From Drosophila persimilis (Eukaryota > Arthropoda > Insecta > Diptera > Drosophilidae), in NCBI RefSeq assembly GCF_003286085.1, contig NW_020825353.1, positions 744,001 through 808,000 of the forward strand: a stretch of DNA of 64,000 nucleotides, written 5' to 3'. The position numbers and the translations under genes were made by a program. Positions 1 to 13,311 of this stretch are shown piece by piece. Position 1 is the stretch's first letter. Every line of letters starts with the position of its first letter. The notes under the pieces are model-generated. The model had not been told where the DNA came from. It searched no databases and saw only the letters and a program-made list of their open reading frames with translations.

Positions 1-204
1 CCAAAAGACATTCCTAATGGCGCATGGCGGGCACTGACCAACAGAGACGAGGAGAGAGAGAGAGAGAGAGAGGGGGAGAGAGAGAGGGAGATTTATTATC
101 AACTGTCATTGAGGCAAGGCGGCCTACACACACACACACACACACACACGCACTCGTATCTGTATCTGTATCTGCTCTCTTGGCATCCCAACAATCATCA
201 TCCA

Positions 205-235
<31 letters not shown>

Positions 236-2010
236 GTCTCTCCGTCTCTGCAGAAAAACATTTGTTATAATCAAAAGTTCTTGACTTGTGCTTTGATTTC
301 TCTCGCAACTTTTGCGGAATAGTTTCTCCTGATTTTTGCCATTTGTTTGGCTTAAGGTTGACAGTTCAATAAGTTCTTGAGAATTGGAGCTTTAATTTCC
401 ATAAATAAGCCACCTGAAGGAGGCGGCGACTAATTACGCATACGCAGCGGTGTCTTACGAGAAAAAAGTCTCCTCTTGTCTTAACCCAATGCCATTTCCA
501 TTCCCATTTCCAATTCCAATAACTTTTTCTGCATTTCCCACACACACACACACACACACACAGTTGACATTTTTGGGCAAAGAATCCTTTGACCTGCCAG
601 GCCATATATCGTTTTAATATAATTTCTGTGGTAAAATTAACTTTATGAACTGTTGAATGAGAACGAGAACGAGACGTGAAACAGGAGGAGCCTCGGCAGC
701 AGCGGCAATAAGGAAGCTCCTTGCCTCGGAGCTAGCGTGCCGTCTCTCACAACCTGCCACTTAAAACAAATAACAAAGTTTTGCTTAACTTTGCGGCAAG
801 TCGTCCTTACCGCCCCCCCCCCCCCCCCCCCCCCCATTCCCCCCGCCGGCAGGCAGCAGCTCTTGGGGGAAATTATGGCCAGACACAAAGCGAAAATCGT
901 CGTCAACGACATCGTCCTCGTCGACGTCCTCGGTGGTGGTGGTGGTGGTGCGGGCTTTTGTCTTGGCAGGGAAAATCATCGACATGGACTCCTGTCTCCT
1001 GTCTCCTGTCTGGAAAAGCTTCTCTCTTCCACTGATGGCAAAATTACATATGAAAGTGGATTTCATTAAAAAGAAGTTGACTGCAGAGCGAAAAATGGCA
1101 AGTAAAATGGCATTTTAGCCCGTAAGGAAAGGATGAGGCCTGCTGGAAGCAGCCGCCAGCTTAAGACGGTTCCGGTTAAAGTAGCTTTCACAATTTTGAC
1201 AGCCAGCAGCAGGAAGATGAAGGCTATAATCCTCTCAGATATTTCTTGAATTTCTTTACAGAAACTCCAGAAATACTCCTCAAAATTTAAGCATTTTTCA
1301 CTCTCCCTCAGCCATTTCTTAAGCCATAAAACAGCTCAATTTGCATCCCAAGGAGTTTTCCATTATTTTGGGGAGATGCCACCCCACCCGCCGCCCCCCC
1401 GGCCCCGGCCCACGCTGTCACAGGTGGTGTTTGCCATGGCGACAGGGCAATAAGTTAATGCAAAATAGTTGGACCGTCTGTCAGGGACTACAAAAGAAAA
1501 AGCACGGGAATTTCAATCAAACAAAAAACTCGTTTTCCAGACCTCGCTAATTGGCTCTCGGCTGATCCATCCACAGACAGGCAGACAGGCCATCATCAAA
1601 TATCATCATCCGAAAAGGTGTAAAAAGCAATCCTAATGAGACAAAAGACAACATGCTATCCCCTGCCCCGTCCCACGCCGAACAATTGGCTGCAATTTCC
1701 ACGTTTATGGCAATTTTGTTAAGCAATATCGTGGTGTTATGTGCGGAAAAGCTTTCAACCTCTTTAGTGGACGGTGGTCGGGAGCAGGCTGGTTGGGGGG
1801 GGGGGCATAAAAACGGCGCCAACTTCAAGCCAACTTCATGAATTTTGAATGAACGCAGAAGGCACAAACTAATGCCAGTCTTTGGCACCACTCCCACACG
1901 GCAATGGCCAGAAGGGGGCGGAGGAAACCACGAAAGAGGACTCCATTTGGGGCTATTCGAAGTTGCACATACCCTTGCCGATGCCCAAAAGATACTCTGA
2001 AGACAAAGAG

Positions 2011-2049
<39 letters not shown>

Positions 2050-5000
2050 CCCTTCGTTTTCCTAGGGTATCACGGATGTAGAGCGTATCCGAGTGCGGAA
2101 CGAGGCATTTTCCTGCTGACACAAGACATGGAGGAGCCATCGTTGTCGTTGGGGTCGTTTGCCGACTTCCGGACGACTACTTAGAGACGCCTAAACAGCT
2201 TCATTACTTTTATGGGGCTGACGGACGGACGGGCGGACGGGCGGAGGGCCGGGGTCTGTATGTCTGGGATGTCTGCTTTTCTCTGGCCAGGGCGCAAATT
2301 TGTTTGTGTAAATTAAATGAAATGACTGTAAAAATGCCAAATAAGCTAATTTGCGGTTAGTTTTTTTTTTGTTTTTGTTTTTGTTCAAGGCCTTCACTGG
2401 CTTGGAGCGTTTTTTTTTCTTTCTTTTTTGAGTTATTAGTTCATTAAGTGGAAAGGTCCTGGCAAGCGTTATCAATCAAAGGGAACAGCAACAAAATGGC
2501 CCTCTGTCATTTGCTCACTTGTGTGGAGGTCGTCCCATCATGAAATGTTTATAAGCCTCAAACAGAGGACGAGCGACCTCCAATTTGAATGGGAGTCCGT
2601 TTCCGTTCCCATTCCCATTCCCATTCAAGCTGTTGTTGTGGTCACCATCGCCATCCAAGCGCCACCGTCTGCTTGGCTGGTTGGTCATTTTTCCGGACTC
2701 GAGCTCCACTCTCTGCGGTTGCATAGTAAATGCAGACAAGTCTTCTTCTTTCTACCATTCTACCCCACTCTCCACTCTTCATTCTCCATTCTCTGGTCGC
2801 TCTGGTTATTTTTCCTGGCCTGGCCATGAATTTTGCATTAGAGTTTAGTTAAAGTGCAGCTGGTGCGAATCCCAACGGTGGGGGGCCAGCCAGGGCCAGG
2901 GTATGAGATACGGTTAGCGGTGGCGCTAGAGCAACTATTTTTTTTTTTGTATCCTATTCTATACGGCATTGATATGGAAAGAATGCAAAGCCATGGCCAC
3001 TGCCACGGCCATTAACTATGTAAAAGTCGGTATACACACAATTTAAAGAGTTACAAAATGCTATATTGAGGGTTGCACTTGAAGAGGGACCTATTTTGTT
3101 GTCTAGTGGGGGAATAAGCCCCAAGATAACTGCCTGTACTAGATGCGGGGTAAAATGGGTTTCTGTAGTACCGATAAATGTCAAAGATTACATATTAGAG
3201 GGCACAACAGTCGTCGAGTGAGCCTGGAAACATCAATAAGTGCTCTGCATTCGCTGAGAGCGTGGCCCCGGCGAGAGAGGTATTGCTGTTGTTGTTGTTG
3301 CGTTGGTTACTCCCATGTCTGCTTAAGCTTCTTACAAATAAGCTCTGCCTGAGGCCGAGAGAGCAAAGGATTGAAGCAAGACGAATTTGTTAATAAGATG
3401 ACGTCGGTTATACAAGGTTTTCCGCAAACTCCCGCTCAGCACAACTGAGAGCGCTTTGCGAGAGAGAAGAACGAAGCAAAATAAGACCCGACAGAGAGCG
3501 AGCTGCGGAAGCGGACCAACCCACTCTCTCTCTCGGCGCTCGGAGAGACAGGCGCCAGAAAGAGATGACAAACGTTTTACGCTCTGCACGTCTCTGACGC
3601 TCTGCGTGGAATGAATTATGTAAAGAATTGCGAGAGCGAAAAGAACATCAGATCGAGCAGATAAGATTGCACTCAATGGGTGACAAAAGTCTACATACAA
3701 CCCCCATACGATTGGGTGCCAGTTGTAAATTAAATAAAGTAAATTAATTATATTAAAAAATAGATTAATTCCCAATCCTCTTTTATCTGTTTTCAACCGC
3801 CAAACCAATTCCTTGTCATGGTAATTACCATAATCATTGGATTATCCCATAATAGCCAAGACTCCTCGGTCGAACAGCTGCCTTGATGATCCCCAATAAC
3901 CATTAATCTTTATATGAAACTAGTCCTTCAGTCATCTAAGCCTCCAAATTAACTGGCAGTTGCCTTGCAAGTGGCGGCTCATCATTTAGTTTGAGAGAAA
4001 ACTTCTATTTCCATGAATCGATAGGCAGTCAAGGGCTCCAGCACTGGGGTCCAGCTGCAGCTGAGCGACAACTAAAGGAGCAGCTGCGACAGTCCGCGGA
4101 CAGAGTCCTGTCCGTGGCCTGGCGTGGCGTGGCGTGGCGCTCTCTCAAATGAATTATAGTCAAAAAGGAAACGGCAGAGGCAACGGCAACGGCAACGGCA
4201 ACAAGAACAAGAACAAACTTTTGCATTATTTTATGAAAATGTTGTTAAAACAAATTTGTTTGCCTGGTGTTTGGATATTTTTGTGCTCAACTGTAAGCAG
4301 GGAGCCAGTCCTGCCTCCTGCGTCGTGGGTCTGTGCTGAAAAGTTGTTCAGTTTCTGTCACCGGTGGCACACCTGAGAGCCAACAAGGAGACAAGGATGG
4401 GTCTGGGTCGTCGAGTCATCCCTCTGCTCTGCTCTGCTCTGCTCTGCCAGGCTCGTCCTGTAAGTATGGTATTATAACTTTTTTTTCCCGCCATAATTTA
4501 TGCGCACTTTATGCAAATTTTTTCTATAAACCAACCAGGAAAAGAGCCATGCGTGTGCTCTCCTCTGTGTGTGGGTTTGGTTCTTGTTTTTGTTTCTCAA
4601 ATGTAAACTGTAAGCGGGCTTTGGTTTTTTTGTTTTTAAAAGCAGATATTCAACATGTTTGGAGGATGTTTGGAGGGATAGAAGAGCATCTACGGCGCTA
4701 CGTAAACGCCAGTAATTATACATTTTTGTGGAAAAGTTTCTGTCCGCTTGCCAGGTCTCTCATCCATTGGCATTACCAATCCAGAATCCAGAATCCAGGG
4801 GCCAGGCGGCAAGCAGGCGCTTATTTTTAATGAAAAAAGTTCAACCAACTGGGGGCTGATGCTTGGGCAAGTTCTAATTGATTTTTAGATTGATATGCAA
4901 AGCAGAGCACAGAGCACCGAGCACAGAGCACAGAGCACAGAGTACAGAGCCGACTGCCAGCCTGCCTGTCTTTCTGGGGATTGACAGAAAGTTTTTGCGG

Positions 5001-5500
5001 GCCCCTGGGCTCTGGAGCTCTGGAGCTCTGGGCGCATAGGCATATGAAATTTCAATTAAAATCACAAAATATGCAACTAATTTGCAATTTTATTTTATAT
5101 TCAGCTTTGACAACGTTTTTTTCCCCCCCACCACCACCACCTCTCGTGTTTTATCAATTTGCTTGTCGCTTTCATTTGATGGGCATTTTTTTCGGTTAAT
5201 TTACTTAATAAATTTTTGGCATTTGAAAGGGATTTTGTGCACTTTGGAGTTGGGCGCTCGTTTGTTGGTTTAGATGGCGGCTTGTTCAATATTCGCTCGC
5301 TTAAGTGATTAAATATTGAAAAATTTTGGTTTGGCTAAAGGAATTAACATGGGATGTTGATCGAATTAGTTGCCAATTAGATGAGATATTGAATAAACGG
5401 TTATACGGTTAGATGTACATATTTATGCTCCAATTACGGGATAAATTCAATATAAAAAATATGCTTCCAATAGCGCATGCAAATGTGATTTAGATTTGAG
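1..5500. other. Non-coding, microsatellite-rich stretch
   Basis: No exon with codon structure and splice sites is visible on either strand; the open frames here are artefacts of simple repeats. It holds GA repeats (51-91), CA repeats (126-149), CT repeats (205-243), CA repeats (539-562), a 23-base C run (813-835), GGT repeats (931-950), a long CT run (2010-2048), a CCCATT hexamer array (about 2601-2626), a GGCAAC array (about 4180-4204) and a GAGCACA array (about 4900-4950). A degraded repeat lies at 3350-3680 and is listed separately. The region could be intergenic or intronic; the window does not decide. Confidence 0.7.
3605..3680 (+). repeat. Diverged dispersed repeat, copy 1
   Basis: This stretch aligns by eye with 8690-8768. 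Both have TGGAATGAA, then AAAGAA(T/A)TGCGAGAG, AAAAG, and an identical GATCGAGCAGATAAG, followed by ACTC. The similarity looks like about 75 percent over some 65 bases. A weaker relative (GTGGAATGAA, then GAGAGCAGATCGGAT) lies near 15510-15560. The GAGAGCG-rich flank (3430-3560) probably belongs to the same element. The family is not identified. Confidence 0.5.
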
Positions 5501-5514
5501 ATTGCAGAGGGAAT

Positions 5515-5990
5515 ATTTGATAACCGTTTGATAAATAAAAGAAATTTCTTCGATAAATAATAATAATAAATAGTAAATAACCGATATTTGTGCGATAAAT
5601 AATCAATATACGCTTGAGAAATAATCGATATTTGTTCTATTAGCTATTGAAATTTTTTCTAAGCTTAATAGACAGATTTTCGATAAATAATCGATACTTG
5701 TTCGATAAATAATCAATATCTTTTCGATAAACAATCAATATATGTTCGATAAATAGTCGATAATTTGTATAGACATTTGATTTAAGCTGAATCGACAGTT
5801 TTTCGATAAATAATCGATATATGTTCGATAAACAGTCGATCATTTTTATAGACATTTTCTTTAAGCTGAATCGACAGTTTTTCGATAAATAAGTTATTTT
5901 TCAATCGATACTTGTTCGATAAGTAAATACAAATTTCTGTTTGATAAATAATTTAAAATAATAATAAATAATAGTTAATATCAGTTCGTT
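5515..5990. repeat. AT-rich ATCGAT-containing tandem array
   Basis: Many imperfect copies of a unit built on GATAAATAATCGATA followed by (C/T)TTGTTC. There is also a longer repeat: TTTAAGCTGAATCGACAG plus TTTTTCGATAAATAA occurs at about 5782 and 5866, and a related GACAGATTTTCGATAAATAATCGAT at about 5670, giving a higher-order period of roughly 85-100 bases. Many units carry ATCGAT or a one-base variant, which is the core of the DRE site bound by DREF/BEAF-32 in flies. It looks like a minisatellite; a role in binding is inference. Confidence 0.7.
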
Positions 5991-7680
5991 AGATAAACAG
6001 TTACAACGAGAGTGCCTTTTGTTGGTTCCACAATTATTCCTATAGGTAATGCAGGACTATTGAGTACTCAAATAATTCGAGCAAATCTTTAATTCCAAAG
6101 TTTTTGTGCAACTTTTTGTGTCCTTCCAAGAACCAGGCCAAGCAAACACTGGCTTCGCCCCACATCATGCGGATGGGGTCCGAGTGGGATGGCCCCATTT
6201 CAATTCATTGTCTGAACTTGTCCAAATCCAAATCCAAATCCAAATCCTCACACCTGTTTGAGACCATTCAGTGCTACGCTCTTAATTGAATTCGTGTAAT
6301 TCGTCCGGCAATTCGCTTTTGCCCGCTTTTCCTCATGGTCCTTGGTGCTTGTCCTTTGTCGCTCTCTGTCGCTCTCTGGCACTCTCCGGCTCTCTGGCTT
6401 AATGAGGACTGACAGGCGACAAGCGTAATTAAATTTTATTTTACTCTTACATGCAAATTCTAAGCGTCACGTCCTCGAAACCGAAACAGAAACAGAAACA
6501 AAAGTACGGAGTGCTCAGTCTTTTTTGTCCCTGGGTCTTGATTTAATTTTCCGAGGGGTTATCTGTCTTTCTCCCCTTTGTTTTTTTGTTTTTTTTTGAG
6601 GGTGGTGGGGGGGGGTTGGTGTAATTTATGGCCAGGCAACGGGCGGTCCTTCAGGTGTAGCCCACAATTGACCAACTTAAATTTTCACCACCAAAATTAC
6701 TCCGAAAAATTCAAGCTTCGTGTGGCACTACGAAAAGCCCCATTGATTTGTATGCCCCCCACTAGTGCACTGGTGGTGCGAGTACATCAAGTATACGCCA
6801 GTTGTGACACGAGAGTGTCTCTGGGTCTGGCTCTGGCTCTGGCTCTGCCGCTGACAATGACATATCAGAGTCGTTTACACATTTCATATAATATATACAT
6901 ATGTGTGTGTGCGTGTGTGTGTGTGTTCCTTCCCCCAGTTATTGACTAAAGCAATTTGTATGCAAAATAGCTGTAAACAATTTTATATTCGTCTTTCTTT
7001 TTGCTCTGGCGAAAAATAAGTCAAGTGCATTGACAAGTGACTTGTTGGAAGGCAGCTTCTTCAATGATATGGTGGGGGGGAGGAGGGGGGAGCAGACTCG
7101 ACTCTCGTCTCAATTGACATAGAAATCCATTTGCATTTCTCTTTTTAGTAGAACATACTTGATAGTTGGATTCCTAGATTATAGAGTGTCTGACAGAGAG
7201 AGAGAGAGGGAGAGGGAGAGGGAGAGCGAGGGAAAGACAGAGAGAGTGTTGAGTGTTTTGCTGAACAAGTCGGCAAATTCTTTTAATTAGCCTATTGCCT
7301 TTTATAGGCCAAAGCGAATGCATTTGCTTAGACATTCGAGTGGGGCCAGTGGGCAGGGGGGGCTGTGCTGTTTGTAAAGAAAATACAATTTATTTGAGTT
7401 GGTTTAATTAGTTAACTAAACTCAGGCTTCCAGGCTTCCAGGCTCCAGACTCCCAGGACTCCCAGACTCCCAGCCGCCCAGGCTCCCAGTTTCCTGCCGC
7501 TTCTGATGGTTGAAAACTATTTGAAAGGTTGCCTTCTCCTCCAACGCTCTCGACTCAAAGTTTATAAATTTCCAAGCATCCAAAAGTGTGGTGCCAAGTT
7601 TTAAGTGAGGATTTCTTATTAAAAAATATCACGTTTGACTAGAATTAAGCCATAAACGATTTTCATCAGCCAAATGACAG

Positions 7681-7757
7681 GGTATAGAATATTCCAGTAC
7701 ACTCTTTGGCTAATTATAGGGTATGGGGTATTCCAGTACACTCTTTGGCTAATTACA
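7681..7757. repeat. 39-bp tandem duplication
   Basis: Two adjacent copies of a 39-bp unit. ATTCCAGTAC begins at 7691 and again at 7730, and both copies continue with ACTCTTTGGCTAATTA before diverging. The high identity suggests a fairly recent duplication or preserved sequence. Confidence 0.8.
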
Positions 7758-8689
7758 GTGTCTGCAGCATGTATTTGCCGTTTAGTTAAAGCTCTGACGC
7801 CATCGACAGCGAGTTTTGAATAAATGTTAATTAAAATGGCGCCTGCTGCAGTTGCCCCAGATGCTGCTGCCCCCCTACCCCACTCTACTGGCTGTCTGTC
7901 TGCCCCACAGCTGGCAGCGCTCCATCATCGGATCCAATACCGTCTTGCCGTCCGTTCTACTATCTGCAGTCTCGTTGTCAGCAATAAATAGTCAAGTACA
8001 TAATACTTATAATTTATTTTGCATAAATAAAAAAGATAGAGAGAGGGAGAGAGGGAGAGAGGGAGAGAGATAAATAAAAAATCCGTCTTATATGAGTAGA
8101 TACATCCCCTGTCGCCCCCATCCATCCCACACCCACTGTGACACAATGGTCTGCCCACCCGACCGCCCGCCCGTCCCTGCCTCCCACAGTCTGCTGTGCC
8201 GTGCCGCCTCAATCGCACTTACATTAGATTTATGGCAAAGTCAGTCGTCGAGCAATTTGCGTGGGTAAACATGCACTAAAACTCAATTTAGAGGCGGATA
8301 CAAGTACGAATTTATATGTATTTGTAAATATGTGCCGAGTACGTACAGTTCTTGCAAATTGTATGCTGACACAGCAGCATTGAGGCAGGGCGGGCGCCCA
8401 ATTTAATGCGATTTAAGAGAGCAAGCAGCTAGAAAGCAAATTGAGCGAGCCACTTGAACGAATGAATGATGGACTGACGACGGGACTTGCAGGGAACGAC
8501 AGGGATAGCAGATGCGATCATAGGATACCCTGTATCCGCAGTCGCCAAGCCAACGTAGAGACTCTAACAATAACAAATAACACAAGTCCCGTTGCAATGT
8601 AAATGTTTTGTATGCATTTTCTGAGAGCGTAACCTGAGAGAGCGCGCGACATCTCCGCCTTGTGGTTGCTGTTGTTGTTGCTGCTGCGG

Positions 8690-8768
8690 AGAGATCAATG
8701 GAATGAAGGACGCAAAGAAATGCGAGAGTCAAAAGCGGAGCCGATCGAGCAGATAAGGCGACTCGGAT
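8690..8768 (+). repeat. Diverged dispersed repeat, copy 2
   Basis: Counterpart of 3605-3680: TGGAATGAAGGACGCAAAG, AATGCGAGAG, AAAAG, GATCGAGCAGATAAG and ACTC occur in the same order and spacing. The upstream GAGAGCG-rich part (8625-8660) also resembles the flank of copy 1. Family not identified. Confidence 0.5.
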
Positions 8769-9980
8769 GCAAACAAAATCAAAGCCGACTGCACAGCGGC
8801 GGACTTTGGGTTCGGCTTTCTCGAGGCCGAACGAACGAAAACGAATAGCAGGGTGGTCTTGGGCATCGCCTGTTTATGCTTTGTTTTCTCTTCTTCTTCG
8901 TCTTTTTGTCGGTGGGCCGACCACCGCATGAGCCCTTGGGAGAAATCAAGCCAACCGAGTTGGCCCTGTATACCCCGCATACCCTGCCACGAGGTGCCAC
9001 AACAATAGCTCCTGTTTGGGGGACAGCAATGATAACGATAGCAAGGCAAGGCAAGGCAAACGGCATTCAAACGTCTCGGGCAAGTCTTGTCCCACCCAGG
9101 GCCTGCCTCACATTATTAAATTACAAAAAAACACTCCCGCGTATGCCAGTCTCCATCTCTGACTCCCTCTCGGCTCCACCAATTAATCCCAACTGGATTT
9201 CGCATAAAGATAAAATGACGACCAACGCAGTGTCGCTGAGGCTCCCAGTGGCTCTGTCACTGGCACTGGCACTGGCACTGGCACTGCTATTGCTCCAGGG
9301 CAATCCCCAATCCATCCCCAAGCATCCCCACATTTTGACAATTTTCCAAGCGCGTGGCGCTTGCCGCTTGCCGTTTGCCGCTGCCCCCCCAACCAGCCAC
9401 CCACTTGATACAAGCAGATAAGTCATTTTTATGTGACACTTTGCCTTAAATATTTCACATTTTTTGTGAGCATTTTTTTCTGAGATGGGGTGTGGGGGCT
9501 GCGGACGGAGCCATTATATAACTAAGCAAAGGCCTTATTTCACTCCATTCCATCCCCCTCTCCTCACTCTCCTCTTTCTGCCACTCTGCCACTCTGCCAC
9601 TCTGCCCCTCTTTGGGCAATGACACTATTGTGTATTATAATGGATACTGCGCCTTTAATGGTTGACGATTTTTAGGCACTGATATGCTCAAGACGACGAC
9701 GGACGACGGGCGATGGGCGATGGGCGATGGGCGATGGGGGATGGGCGACTAGAACGGCCCCCGAATGACCTTCATTGCCAGAGTGTGGACCTGGGGTGGC
9801 AAAATTACAGTTTCTATTGGTTTCTATGAAAGGAAAGATGAAATGCTCACAAGTGGAATACTGATCCCATCAGAATGGGTGGGTGTTGGCTTTAGTCTGC
9901 AGATAATCAAGAAATTCAAAAGTTTTTGTGGCAAACAGTGAAACCTTCTTCGAAAGAACTCCACACTTCCACAAGGAACT

Positions 9981-10017
9981 CTCTCTCTTTCTCCCAGTGT
10001 GTCTTAGCATCAAAGGG
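9981..10017 (+). repeat. 30-bp motif, copy A
   Basis: Contains CTCCCAGTGTGTCTTAGC followed by AAAGGG, after a CTCTCTTT run. It is one of five related copies within 4.2 kb; the shared core is CTCCCAGTGTgGCTTAGC. See the finding on the cluster. Confidence 0.55.
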
Positions 10018-12690
10018 TGGTATGCTCTCCATCTGTTGCTCCAAAGAGAGAACTTTTGACACACTCAATCGGCATCAACCATGCGGCAGACACACGATTA
10101 TTCTTTACAGCTTGAAGTGTCTCCTTGTGGCAAGTGGCATGACCAAAAGCGGACCAAGTGGGTCATCAGCAGACCCACGAAATAGTCGGGGCCTGTCCAT
10201 CCCATTTGTCATTAACATCATTTACCACCAGCCTGTAGCCACTAGCCACTAGCCACTAGCCGCCAGCCACTTGCCACAGTTTGCTGCACATTTTCGACCT
10301 GCAATTTAGCATTTGTATTTGGGCAATTTTTGCAACTTGTTTGCGCTTTTAATAGACCCGACGCGACACGTTCTAGGCCTGAGTATGGCCTGCGGCTGGC
10401 CGCTTAACTTGGCCAACTGGTTTGTTATGGCCAACAGAAATCGAGACGGGAAAATAGAGTCATTTGTTTTTGGTGTTGCCTGGAAAATTTAATTGAATTG
10501 AGACTCTCAACAGGCGATGGCTATTGCGATGGCGATGGCGATGGCGATGGAGAGTCTCAGCTGAAGGTGTGGGGCTGTGGAGGTGGTGTGGGCATCACAT
10601 TTCAACAGCTTTTGGCTTAATTATAAGCCCCAGAGAGACCAGAGACCTGAGACCAGAGACCAGAGACCCGAGACCCCAGCGCGACGACACTCGAGATACA
10701 CCCCGACTCTCGGACAAAAAGTTGATTGGACAATTGCTGCGGATAGAAATTTTCAAAAAGAGTCAACACAAATTATGTTTTTGTTTGGGTTATTATTTTT
10801 ACGCATTATTTACACACCTTTGTGGTCTTGTTTACATTACCCCCTTCCACGGCTCTATGGGGTTTAAGCCGCAGCTTTGCTCCACGCTCACGTTCATTGG
10901 GGATTGGGATCTGGGGGCAGGGGACTGGGGGGCTGGGGACTGGGGGGCTGGGGGGCTGGGGACTGCGACCTCGTCCGCTCTACAATTTCAATTTCAACGC
11001 CTTCTCAATGTGCGTCAGTCTTCAGGTTACAATGGAGCCGGCTGACGGTGGTGGGGGAGGGGTATCTGCTGTATGCCTCAATTGGTGGCAGATCAATTGA
11101 CATGCGGCTCTCGGCTCAATTTTGTCATGCCTCGTTCTCGCGTTCGTTGCGGAAATTCTCTCTCATTTGCGTGGGCAAGAGACAATTTTGGTCGATAATT
11201 TTATAAGAGGCTTTTTTTTCCATCTCCCGTTTCGAAATATTATTAACCTGAAATTGACACTTTTGTGGGGTGTTTCGGGCATAGAAAGACGGAGAAACGG
11301 AATTGTTTGGGCAGTTCATTGAGCAGAGGGAATACTGTTTAGGCATCGATCCATCCAATCGATCCCAGAGTGGAAACCATAAGAAATAATTTTTTTTTTA
11401 TTTCAATGAAATATTTTCAGATTTATTTTCCTAAAAATTTAATATAATAAACTGGGGGTAGGGCCCCTGTCAGCCCCCGGCTCACTCGCACCGATCCAGC
11501 CCAAAACTTTTGTACAATATAATATTTAAATTGAATATGGGCGGTATAAAAATGATTTTTTAATGCATTTTTGTTTAAATCAAACGGATTTATATTTAAT
11601 TTAACTATGGTTGTGTTTAGTTTTAGTTTCATCTAGTTTTGATGGATTTTTAAGCCCAAATTAATCGCTAATATTCCAATACTCAATGTACTCCCGTTTC
11701 CGTATAATTTCATTTAATTAGCTCATATATTGTATAACAAATGTCATTCTTCATTTAAGAAATGTCAACAAAAAATTACACAACTTTTCAATCAAATTTT
11801 CCCACACATCTCTCCCCCTATCCCTCTCTCTCTCTCTCTCTCTCTCTCTCGCACACACACTCTTTTGACATATCTTTAATTACACAAAATGTTATTGTTT
11901 TTATTAAATTTCATTTCAAGTGTCTCGGTGACAAGGCCCTTGTGATAAAATATGGGGAAAAAGCATACGATATTTTTGTGTATTTTACATATGCAAATAA
12001 ATTTTCAGCTCTGCATCTCTGGGCTCTGGGATCTGGGATCTGGGCTCTGGGTTTTTCCTCTTTTAAATTTTAATTGCATTTGTTTGTTCGATGCTTTTGT
12101 TGGATTTTTAACAAGATAATAAATAAATAAATCTCCCCTTTTGCATACGTCAAATGTACTCGAGTGAAGTGAAATTTATGGAAAATTTCGACATTTCAAA
12201 CCAGAAAAAAAAAAAATATTTTCCAGCTTTTAAGCCATGGAATTCCCCAGACCCCAGACCCCAGACCCCAGACCCGAGACCGACCAAAATGCCGATTAAT
12301 CAAACTAATTTGGGCTTTTGCTGCTGCTGCCTGTCGCTTCTATTGGCCTGTTATGCTAATCACATTAGGTCGCTCGGTTTTCGGGGTGTCCTCCAGTCCA
12401 CCAGTCCGCCAGTCCTCCAGGATTGCAGCGACCGGCAGACAGGACTGTCATTTTCATAATTGGCCAAAAAACCCAACAACCGAACCGCACAACTATTAGC
12501 CAGGCCCGGGCAAACGACAGCAGGGCCAACAACAGACTGACGGAATGACAGACCCACTAAATGCTGACCAAAATGATGGACACACACTCTCGGGGGAGCA
12601 GAGCAGGGGGGCGGCACTGGAAAACGTTTCTGTGTATCAAGAATTCATGAATTCAATTGAAGGAATCAAAGAAATAGTCAAACACCATAT

Positions 12691-12720
12691 TCTACGGCTA
12701 AGTTGCACTGGGAAAGAGAG
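12691..12720 (-). repeat. 30-bp motif, inverted copy
   Basis: Read on the minus strand it gives CTCTCTTTCCCAGTG, then CAACTTAGCCGTAGA, matching the core and the flanking CTCTCTTT of copy A. It lies 28 bp from copy B in the opposite orientation. Confidence 0.55.
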
Positions 12721-12747
12721 TTGTATTTCAAATATAAGTGATTTCTA

Positions 12748-12777
12748 CCTCTCCCAGTGTTGCTTAGCAGTAGAGGG
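12748..12777 (+). repeat. 30-bp motif, copy B
   Basis: CTCCCAGTGTTGCTTAGC followed by AGTAGAGGGTAACCAG. Copies B and C are a tandem pair about 55 bp apart, each followed by an AACCAG word. Confidence 0.55.
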
Positions 12778-12804
12778 TAACCAGGGTTGACACCTCTGAC
12801 TACG

Positions 12805-12839
12805 TCTCCCGGTGTGGCTTAGCCGTAAAGGAAAACCAG
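12805..12839 (+). repeat. 30-bp motif, copy C
   Basis: CTCCCGGTGTGGCTTAGC followed by CGTAAAGG and AAAACCAG. It is the closest to the consensus of the five. Confidence 0.55.
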
Positions 12840-13259
12840 TTGCAGTAGTCCCCAGAGTGTAACCGATTGTAACCAAACTTCTAGTTTTCCCCACGCTTTT
12901 TGTCCGCGTGGCGCTTCGCCGCTTCGACGGCCCGCATAAACGTTGATGGCGGCTGGCAACTCTGGTTCGTTTGGCCCGGAATTGCCCCGTTATTAAAATT
13001 TAACGCCACCGAAAAGCGTAAAATTGCCACATTTATGTACCGCACTGTCCTTTGCCCCTCTCCCCCCCTCCGCACCCGCTGTCTGGCACCCCGTGCGTGC
13101 ATTAAAAGTTTTTAAAATACACACAAATTGACTTTTGATGTTTCGCGGTTGATTTTCCCCTGCATATATTTTTGTTGTTGTTGCTCTTTTATTTTGTATA
13201 AATGGTGCGTATAAAAGTTTATTAAATTTTAAAGTTTTCCCTCGGATAAATGTGTCTGT

Positions 13260-13311
<52 letters not shown>

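Larger units (their letters stand above)
5991..9975. other. Non-coding stretch with simple repeats
   Basis: No supported gene. It contains an AAATCC array (about 6223-6246), a TGGCTC array (about 6824-6850), a GT run (about 6902-6926), GA-rich runs (7195-7245 and 8036-8070), a 39-bp tandem duplication (7681-7757), a TGGCAC hexamer array (about 9256-9285) and a GATGGGC heptamer array (about 9712-9742). Confidence 0.65.

Noticed and set aside
1547..2140. 197-aa minus-strand open frame
   Set aside because: Contains an Arg-Glu run from the CT repeat at 2010-2048, and composition elsewhere is not protein-like.
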